DNA of 60,000 nt from Lineus longissimus (lineage: Eukaryota > Nemertea > Pilidiophora > Heteronemertea > Lineidae). The stretch covers positions 28,539,491 to 28,599,490 of the forward strand of contig NC_088310.1 in NCBI RefSeq assembly GCF_910592395.1, written 5' to 3'. The position numbers and the translations under genes are program-made. The number at the start of each line of letters is the position of its first letter. Position 1 is the first letter of the stretch. Positions 47,349 through 57,200 of this stretch are shown one piece after another. The notes beneath the pieces are model-generated. The model was not told the DNA's origin, did not search any database, and saw nothing but the letters and a program-made list of their open reading frames with translations.

Positions 47349-48242
47349 TTATACAATATAAATGTTGAAGTTTTCCTGTTGAAAGCAGAGATGTGCCTCC
47401 TGCAGGATCCTCAGTCGAGGTCCCATAGGTATCCCGATGCTCTGAAGCCGCTCTTCAGTCATATACGGTAGTTCAACCATCCCGATATGCTCTGCGTCAA
47501 AGTTGGTTGCATATTTCTGGAGAAAAGATCAAAGCAATCAATAGGTTGTGAATAGGGAAAGAAGCAGCAAAAGTGTGTTGCCTCTGAAATATCACGCTTA
47601 GCTGAGTGAGTTCAAACTCAAGGTATACCATGATGAACCTAAAGGTCAAAATAATTATTCTTCATCAATGACAGACTTTTGAATGAGACATAAACTACAG
47701 TGTGACTTTTTTTCTTTGTTGAGCAAAAACATCGATGTCATCGTCATAATCTAATGTGAACTATACATCATGAGAATGTCTTTCCTGTTACTTACTTCAT
47801 AACCCAACTGCTTCAGAAACAATCTCAAAAGTGGTGGTTCCTGGCCAAAAAATCTGAAACATGCAAGATATAACGTTGAAGTATCAATAGACCATCGATT
47901 CAAAGCACTTGTACTGACAACAGCCTTCAGCCTGGTGACTTCTATCAGCAAAGGGTGTAAGTATACTTGATATAAAATCAAATGATGACTCACCTTTTTA
48001 ATTTATCCACCCGTTTAGGATTGGTGAGAGATGGCACCCAGCCCCTTAACCTCTCCCACTCGTTAGCACCATGATAACTCCCAGGACTCCTGTGTTCTTT
48101 CAATGCCTTCACCTCCAGCTTCAGGGCCTCAAGGTCCTGGAATATCACGTTTTGCGAGCGCATCTCTGATGAGAGGTGGGCCACACTCCTGGCGAGGGTT
48201 ACCACATGTGACTCCAGTCGAGCAAATCGCTTGCTTATATTT
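47349..48242 (-). CDS. Helical and SAM domain exons of the CH-SAM gene
   Basis: Exon 13 (48242-47994) encodes a likely coiled coil: RFARLESHVVTLARSVAHL to LEALKLEVKALKEH. It is followed by a conserved-looking NEWERLRGWVPSLTNPKRVD linker. Exons 14 and 15 give the SAM domain: PPLLRLFLKQLGYEKYATNF, then GMVELPYMTEERLQSIGI and GPRLRILQE. The pattern L..LGYEKY...F....I....L..MTEE.L...GI..GPRL.IL is typical of SAM domains. The protein ends 20 residues later. Confidence 0.9.
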
Positions 48243-51200
48243 CTGGAAAAGAGAAAAGATGTCAAATTCAGTCACTGAGAATTTGAGAAGTTTTCTTCAA
48301 GTCTGAGAGGCTATCAGAGTAGTGCAGCCAATAAGTTCCTCGGCTAGTTGCCCCTAAATGCAAGACATGGGACCCTTTCTGTCAAGTTATATGCTGTGCC
48401 AAGCAAAATGTCACCAACTTGTAGTAAACAAGTGACGTGTCAGGACTCAAAGCTGAAGGATTCCAGGACCTTCATGAACAAGTGACGTGTCAGGACTCAA
48501 AGCTGAAGGATTCCAGTACCTTCATGAACAAGTGACGCGTCAGGACTCAAAGCTGAGGGATTCCAGGACCTTCATGAACAAGTGACGCGTCAGGACTCAA
48601 AGCTGAAGGATTCCAGGACCTTCATAAACAAGTGCCGCGTCAGGACTCAAAGCTGAGGGATTCCAGGACCTTCATGAACAAGTGACGCGTCAGGACTCAA
48701 AGCTGAGGGATTCCAGGACCTTCATGAACAAGTGACGCGTCAGGACTCAAAGCTGAGGGATTCCAGGACCTTCATGAACAAGTGACGCGTCAGGACTCAA
48801 AGCTGAGGGATTCCAGGACCTTCATGAACAAGTGACGCGTCAGGACTCAAAGCTGAAGGATTCCAGGACCTTCATGAACAAGTGACGCGTCAGGACTCAA
48901 AGCTGAGGGATTCCAGGACCTTCATGAACAAGTGACGCGTCAGGACTCAAAGCTGAGGGATTCCAGGACCTTCATGAACAAGTGACGCGTCAGGACTCAA
49001 AGCTGAGGGATTCCAGGACCTTCGTGGTGCTTAACTGGCCGGTATAACAGGATTTCAAATAAAAAAGATAGCATATAATTTTTATTTGCCATTCTGCTCC
49101 CAGCCCAGGTTGTGCCTTGTCCCGCTCAACCGCTGCATGAATTCCACTCACTTTATCTCCTTACTCGTCGGAGGCCTCCTGTGCTTCCCCCTCGGCTTCC
49201 CCTTGCCATCAGGCCCAGGGGGCAGGTAATCTTTCTCGACGCCAAGAATCTTTAGGATCTCTTGATACATTGTCTCCAACCCGTCCAACTGCTTCCGAAT
49301 TAGCGAGATTTCCTGGTTATTGCCGTTGGGCAAGTGAGCGGGAGTGATGTTACTCAGACCGGTTATATGATCAGTGGAGCCCGACGAGTCATCTTTATCA
49401 TACGTGTCATCAGTGCTGCCATCTATATCAAAAGACACGTGATGCCCGGGAGATTTCTTTCCTGAAAACAAATACAAGATTGGCGAAGTTTAAGTACAGC
49501 AGTCGCTCCCTCAAAGACAATAAAACAGGTCAATTCAACCACACAAACCAAGTAATCACTTCGTTAGTGACGATAATGACCCATTAACTGAAACCAGTTT
49601 GTACATTTCAAGGTCTGCTTGACACCTCCAAGAGGCACTTTGCTGTTCTCCAGTCATTTAGTCAACATCATTATTGCTCTGGCACTACAATCATCTATTC
49701 CAAATAGTCTTCGCATTCCTCTTACCTGATTTTGACACCCTCTTTTTCCGGCGTTGTTTTGGAGATGGCAATGAAACTCTTCCAGGCGTATAAGGATTTG
49801 TATACACTTTATACTTCCCGTGAGGAGATCCAGGGGGCGTAATACTAATATGATTTGAAACACCAGGACCATCGATGAAAACTTCCTCAGGGAATTTCTC
49901 CATGTTCGACAAAAGATCAGGAGTTTTTCTAGCTCCTTGCGGGAACCTTGAGGATGGAGTATTCTGACGCGGCGATAATAGTTTCGTCCTCGGAGGACCG
50001 AAGCCTGTCCGAGACGAGGGGAGAAGAGGTGGAGTTGTTGGTGGAGTATTGGAAGGGGATAATGGAGGCAGGGGTGGGGTCACAGACCGCGAAGAGAACT
50101 CACTTCCAGAGAATTCAAAATCTCTGATGTTGGGCAAACCATTGTCGAACACAATATCCTGAAATGGATCTCCTAATTTTGGCAAGTTATCCGAACTGAG
50201 AGAAGAGCTGCCGTCAAATGATGTCCGTTGTTCGAGCCGTAAGAAAGGTGGACGGTCCTGATATGGAACACGACCTTGACCATGAAGAGGCACACTGCCA
50301 TGCTGGAGCACATTCTGTCCATTACTGTGTTGAAAGTTACCAGAATTCATTTGATTGCTGGGAAAGTAAGCACCTCTTGACGCTTCATTGTCAAGCTGAC
50401 GTCCATCTTGTGGACCCCTATTGTCAACTGACCAATCGTGTCTGAGACCAGGAGGATAATGCTGCTGCCCATCCACAGAATTACGAATATGATCAAGTTC
50501 TGAAGCGCTGTGGTGCTGACGATTCATCTCATCAAAATTACTGTCCTTTTTCACTAATTCCATACTTAAATTGTGCATAGCGACCATATCTATTTCATCT
50601 CTAGTCCAAAGATCATTTTGATCAGAGTGTCTAGTAGCCTTGTGTAGATCCGATCCACTTACAGCCTCATGTGGATGGCCAGCGCTCACTTGTCTCTCAT
50701 GAATAGTACCAACAGTATAACCCGCCTCTGAATCCCTCTTCCCCATATCTCCTTCACCAACCACATTACTCTGAGCCAGAAAAGACGTCTCCAATTCCCT
50801 ATGCTCAGCCATGTCATTACGAGTCATATCAATGTTCGGAATCCTTAACGACTCCTGGCATATTGCACCTTTTGGTTTACCTGACATACATCTTGTGTCA
50901 TCAGGAGGCCAGTTCCTATTTTCTATTTTATTAGATTCACTACGAGTCACTTGGGCCATTTGTAACTGCCCAGAATTGGCCCGAGGGCTCCTCCTGTCTG
51001 GACTCCTATCCCCCCTCTCATTCCTAGCACCACTCGATTCCATTGTGATTTCAATGTACTCTGCATCAACTGGACGTTCTGCATCACCTTCCCGAAGGTG
51101 ACCATAATCTCCCAGTCCCCGAGGCGGCCCAGGTCCTTTATCACCACCACCAAACCAATCCGTAGATTTATTTTCCTGGTTCAAATCGAACATAACCCGA

Positions 51201-54200
51201 GTATTCAACTGATCCTGTCCTTCATGCCTCTCAACATAAGAGATAGAAACAGGTCGCGATCCTACATCTTCACCATTCCTTTTGTTATTTGAGGTTACAT
51301 CTCGATTTGGAGAAACGTCTTGGCGCACGCCATCTCGTTTTGGGGAGACATCGTTCCACACCCCTTGATGATTTGGTGAAATATCCCTCCCCATCATTTC
51401 CCGATTCAAAGAAGTTTCCTTCCCAAGTGCTTTATTGTTCGGGATGGCATAAATCTTTTGCGGTGGTCCTCTAGGAGCAACAGCCGGTTTGTGATTGTTA
51501 AAACTTTGTTGTTGGGGTGCCCCGTGACTATTTGAAGTCAGTCCCATGGGCGTATTCCTTGGTGGTACTGTGGGATGGCGCATTCTGTTGGTATCAGGTG
51601 GCAGCTTGTATGGTGGGGGTTGTCTCTGAGGCTGGAAAAGGATACAAAGATTCAATCATGACGGTTATGATAGTTACATGAACGGTCATAATTGGTGGGG
51701 TCCGAGATGGGCCTACCTAGCCCGAGAATATAAAGAGAAGAAGGCAAAGCAGCAGCAGGGAGATACTGGGAAGAACCAACCCCTTACCACAATGGCCATA
51801 TCTTACTTGGTGTATTCCAGACATAAATGATCATTCGATCTCTCCAGTTATAAACCTCTTGTTCAAATGACTAACACAGCAAATCTCTACTATACTATAT
51901 ATTTGCATCTCAACCAAGCAAATCCTATATCACATTTTCAAATGTTTGCTTAGTTATGAGTGTACATATTTAACTCAAATATTATATTTGTACGAATCAA
52001 TTAATGCACATTATACATGGGGCACCAAAATTAAAGCAAGGCAAAAACATAGGTTCATTTACAGAGTTTATGAGAAGAAATACTAGTTATAGGACTTATT
52101 GATTCATGAAGGCGCTATTAAAGATGCAGGATATTCAAGTCGTAGATTAGTGTTTACAAAACTCACCAAATGGCCTGGTGGTCCCCCCTGAGGTGTACCA
52201 TACATTCTATTGCAGGCATCGCGTAGTTCAGGAGTTTTTCTGGAACAAGAAAGCAAGTAGATGTTGGTATAAACAAGGCACAACACGCTCTAGTTTAAAG
52301 TTATTTGAGTCATAGCACATGGTGGTTTGTAGTTTCAAAACAGTCATGTCTGTGATTTGTACCGATGCAGTATCTGCAAAACTAAAGCCCCAGCTAAGGT
52401 GCTGTAGGATCTTGACGCATACCTTGGTGAATATCAGTGGGCCTATCACCGATACCCTATTGTCAAGCACAAATTGCCATCCCTTTGGACCACCCTGTTC
52501 TAACCCTAATTTGCAGGATCAATTATTGAGTAATTCTGCTGTCTTAATGTCATATCATTACAATGCTTCACTAAGACACACTCTTACCTGCGATTTGGTG
52601 AACCTGGAGTCTGTTGTTGCCTTGGAGGTGACTGGTTTGGTGGTTTATTTCTTGGACGGTATGGTGGAGGAGGTCTGTGATGTCGGTCTAAGATCACTTC
52701 ACCTCTGGGTCCATATTGCCTCTCACCGGGTTTGGATGGCTGGATAAGAGATGAACACTTGATGCATTGCTGTGACCGTACTGAGATTGCAAGTCACTCT
52801 ACTTCAAATGCCAAGATTCCTCGTACCTGACGTCAGTTTGATACAACTGAGAAACATGGACCCCTCCCTCTGGCGCTAACAGAGTCATTACTCAAGTATT
52901 GGCTCAGATACTTACCACATAGCCAGCTGGGGGATTCTCCCTGCTCGGGCCAGCAGTCTTGACTGTTATATCTGGAGACATATCTGGACAGAAAGCGCTA
53001 TTCTCAAACACGTCATCTTCGAAGGATGCGAAGCGATCTTTTGGTTGGGGAGGCAGGAGCAGCTCCCCATCATCATAGGTTGCATTGTTATGGTTCGTCA
53101 GGAGAGATTTCAGTTTCTCTTCCACGGTCATTGTGTTTGGCAATGAAAGTGGACTCTGAAATGTTTTAACAATTCAGCGAATGTACAACACTGATTTTCA
53201 ACAATATGCATTTTACATTATTGACCTTCTGACAAAAACTTCAAAATGTCTCAGGTTTTCCCACATAACTGGTGAGAGTAAGTGGCCTGGATGCCTGTTG
53301 TGGTCCAGGGGCTGTCTTTGACCAGCACTCTCAGACACATCACATTCTGCTGTGTATCTATTACATACCGTTCTAGCAGAGTCGGTTCATTTTTATAGAC
53401 CATGCAATACATGCTTAACCTGACTTGACCCATCCAGTCACCTGCTCTTCTGGTTACTTACTGCACTGAAGCCTAGGGGTGTCTGACCCCCTCCTCTCAG
53501 AGGAGTAGACTTTGACACATATGACGAGTCTGGACTGTGTCCTGGAGGATGCATATGTTGATGCTGAAGAACTCCATGGGCATCCATCTCTGTTGTGGAC
53601 TGCAGGATTAAAGATGGCTATAAGACATGGAAACTTTAGGATGGTTGCCACCCACGGCATTTGGCAACAATACAATGAGACTAAGCCATGAAGAGAGTTT
53701 ACAACAAGCTGCCCGGGCTGAACACCTTCCTTTAAGAGTGACATCAATTGAACACAGAGGAGAATAGTACAATATTTACCATTTTAGGTGCCGGATTCTT
53801 GACTTGACTAACGGTTTCTTCTTTCCCACCCATTATGCCGGGTAACATCTCTAACCCACCGTTGATGAACTCCGACCCAGGCATAGCTGAAAATCAAAGG
53901 AACACTCCATCACAATCTCGCTTCACCTCTCATCTTCATCAAGCATTCTAAGCAAATATGTCTGATGATGTTTCTCAAAATTTTGAAAAGTTTTCAAAGT
54001 CAAAAAAAAATGGTACTGATGATTTTGGTTCATTTTGAGCAGGTGTCCGTGGTGCTACAATAATCAAGAGAGAGATTTGTGCCGGATGTTAATTGCCAGG
54101 TTAATTTGAGATGCGGTCGCAACCGATTACAGCAATTACGCCCTTTGGTCAGATTAGAGGGAGGAATTTGGTCATTGGGACCACCCAATCCAGTGGTCGT

Positions 54201-57200
54201 GTTACTGGGGGCCTTGTTATCGTAATTAGAGAGGAAACCATTCAGGACCGGCGATTCTTGGTCGTCATAGCGGGGTGGTCGGATTACTGGGGTGGTCGCC
54301 GACCGGGGTTCCACTGTATACCTTTAGGTTTTTCTGTCCAATTTGAAGGTGTACTTGATTGTGGGCTGTAGCTGCTTGTGGAGGACTGCTGACCACTGAA
54401 TACAACCCCAGTGGGCCGAGACTGAAAAGGGATTTGAAATTATATAGCAAGGCATTGTATTATATCTCTCAAACCAAGTACAATAGGGTTACTCATTTCA
54501 AGAGAAAGCACTCTGTTCAAAAGATCACAAAAAACCTCCTGCCTACCTTCCTTGATCTGTTGTTGGAGAGGAAACTCTCTTTGGCAATGCGGTTAAAATA
54601 CCTTACCAACTGCCAAAGGTCCTACACTAGGTGACACTCAGTCCTACCTAAGCTTAGCTCTCAGGTTGATATTTTCAATTCTCATTTACTTACATCAAAC
54701 TTGTCTCTGATGTTCTTCATTAGTAAAAGGGTGGACTTGAGATTGCCTTCCACCAGTTCTGGAAGAAATACAATACTTTGAGCAGAGCGGTGGATGTTTC
54801 ATTGATAAACTGCCACATTGTCCAATAAGCCAACCTCAATAGCACACTGTGGTATCAGATATCCAGTTCTTGGACAGCACGCTTGCTGTGTGATATTGTT
54901 GGTTTGTCAAATGATCACCAGGTGGCAGGTTCTACATGTAACGATGAACTTCCATGGTAACATCATACTGAGCTCATTCATAATTGACCCCTTAAGTGAA
55001 CACTATCATCAGTTACCTGCTATACAAGCAACCCTCTTGTTCCATAACGTTATTTTTCAAAAGAGCAGACCACTCAATCAAACCAAATATCTCACTTTTT
55101 GGCATATATTAGAAGCTGACCTACCTTCTGCTTTGATAGCCTCTGTCTCCACCCCTCTCGACTCGAGCAGATTCAAACATTGTACAACATTCTGTATCTT
55201 ATGTGACTTGAGGACTGGGAGACCATGGATTCCAGAGGGCCGCTCATTACCTGAAGATGAAACCAAACAAGCATTACATGTCATAGTGAACTGTTCATTT
55301 GAGTGTTTAATGAGCACACACATGAGTAAAGAAGCGGACATTCTAAGGAGGAACTTTTTTGCATGAAAATATAAAAAAGTCCATATCATGACATTTGATA
55401 TATTGGTTTCTCTGGATCGCCCTACTAGACAAAGGGAGTGAGAAGCTCCACTACTTACATAATAGCTCTGTGATAGTTACAAGTGTTACACCATCACTGC
55501 ACCCTCGCCTCAGATCTTCTACTACTTACATAATAGCTCTGTGATAGTTACAAGTGTTACACCATCACTGCACCCTCGCCTCAGATCTTCTAATGGACGG
55601 TGATCCTGTTGTTTGAGAAGTTCATTCACCCAAGTTGTGTGTTCCTACAACAAGAAAGAGAGGCTTTCATTTGTTTGTTTCAAGAGTTGAGAAACTTGCA
55701 GTTTGAGGTTGTCATCTACTTTTTTCCTGTCATGCAAAATAGAGACGGTGTAGAGACAGACAGAGACAGGTTGTGATATTGTCCTTGATCTCAGAGAGGA
55801 GACAAGACACTTTAGGCAGCGGCAGAGACAGACAGAGACAGGTTGTGATATTGTCCTTGATCTCAGAGAGGAGACAAGACACTTTAGGCAGCAGCAGAGA
55901 CAGACAGAAACAGGTTGTGATATTGTCCTTGATCTCAGAGAGGAGACAAGACACTTTAGGCAGCAGTAGAGACAGACAGAGACAGGATGTGATATTGTCC
56001 TTGATCTCAGAGAGGAGACAAGACACTTTAGGCAGCAGCAGAGACAGACAGAGACAGGTTGTGATATTGTCCTTGTTTATAGAGGGACTTTATGACAGGT
56101 ATCCCCACTCATTTTAGAGAACTAGGTTGGACCATGATTTGATCTTGTTTATAGAGGGACTTCATGACAGGTATCCCCACTCATTTTAGAGAACTAGGTT
56201 GGACCATGATTTGATCCAAGCCCGTTTCTGACATTGCATACCAGTCAGGTTTTCACCGGCCAGTGACCAAAAGAGATGTTATAAATAACCATTACAGTGT
56301 TATTTCATCAAATTGGCACGTTTTGATGAATCTTGACTCACGAACAAAACTGTAATTTGATGCAAAGCAAACTAAGCCAATGGAATAAAGCGAGGGTCAA
56401 TATGGACATTCTACACTAGGCCTTTAAACATAATGTACGAACATGCTGAACAATCTCGGGTTGTTTGCGACAGTGTATAAGACGAGTCTAGGTTAAACCC
56501 AATGGCAGGGAGCAGTTCTTGTTTTATGTCAATATGTATGTTTGCCAACAGGCTCTTTCATGATTTTACAATAGTTACCTATGCCAAGGTTCTGTCTCTT
56601 CTTTACCACTTAGCGATATAATATTTCGAATCTTCCCTAAAAGTTTGGTGCCGGCAGCATACTGAAGAAGACTGCTGGCGCAGCTTATGTGTATCAGAGT
56701 GAATGCACTTCCACTGACTGTGATCTGTAGCAAAACACTTCACAACTACTGCCACTGCTATCAGTCTGGGTATCAGTGACAGCCGTCATTTCAGCACTCA
56801 CTAGAGCTCGACCTGAGACCAGGCTTCGAACCCAAGACCTCTCGACACCTTAACCAGTACACGACCACGCTCAACAATCCAGTATCCCAGCACTCCAGAA
56901 TCCTACTAGTTCCTGGGTTAATGTGTGGTATTCCTAAGTCAATGGTTCGACTTGCATGTCAGAAGTATGGGGTGTGTTTTTGGTCTGGTGGGAAGCTTAC
57001 CATTTGACTAAAGGATAAACTACTGCCAGACACATCCTATGCCATCATACCTTCATGTCGTCAATGATAGGATCAGACACATCCTATGCCATCATATCTT
57101 CATGTCGTCAATGATAGGATCACCTCACAATAATATTACAATCCAACTTAGACCATATGAACTGGGTGAGGTGCCGATATCATTGGAAATATGTCAGATA

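Noticed and set aside
55730-56117. Open frames of 98 and 114 codons on opposite strands
   Set aside because: Products of the 72-bp tandem repeat.
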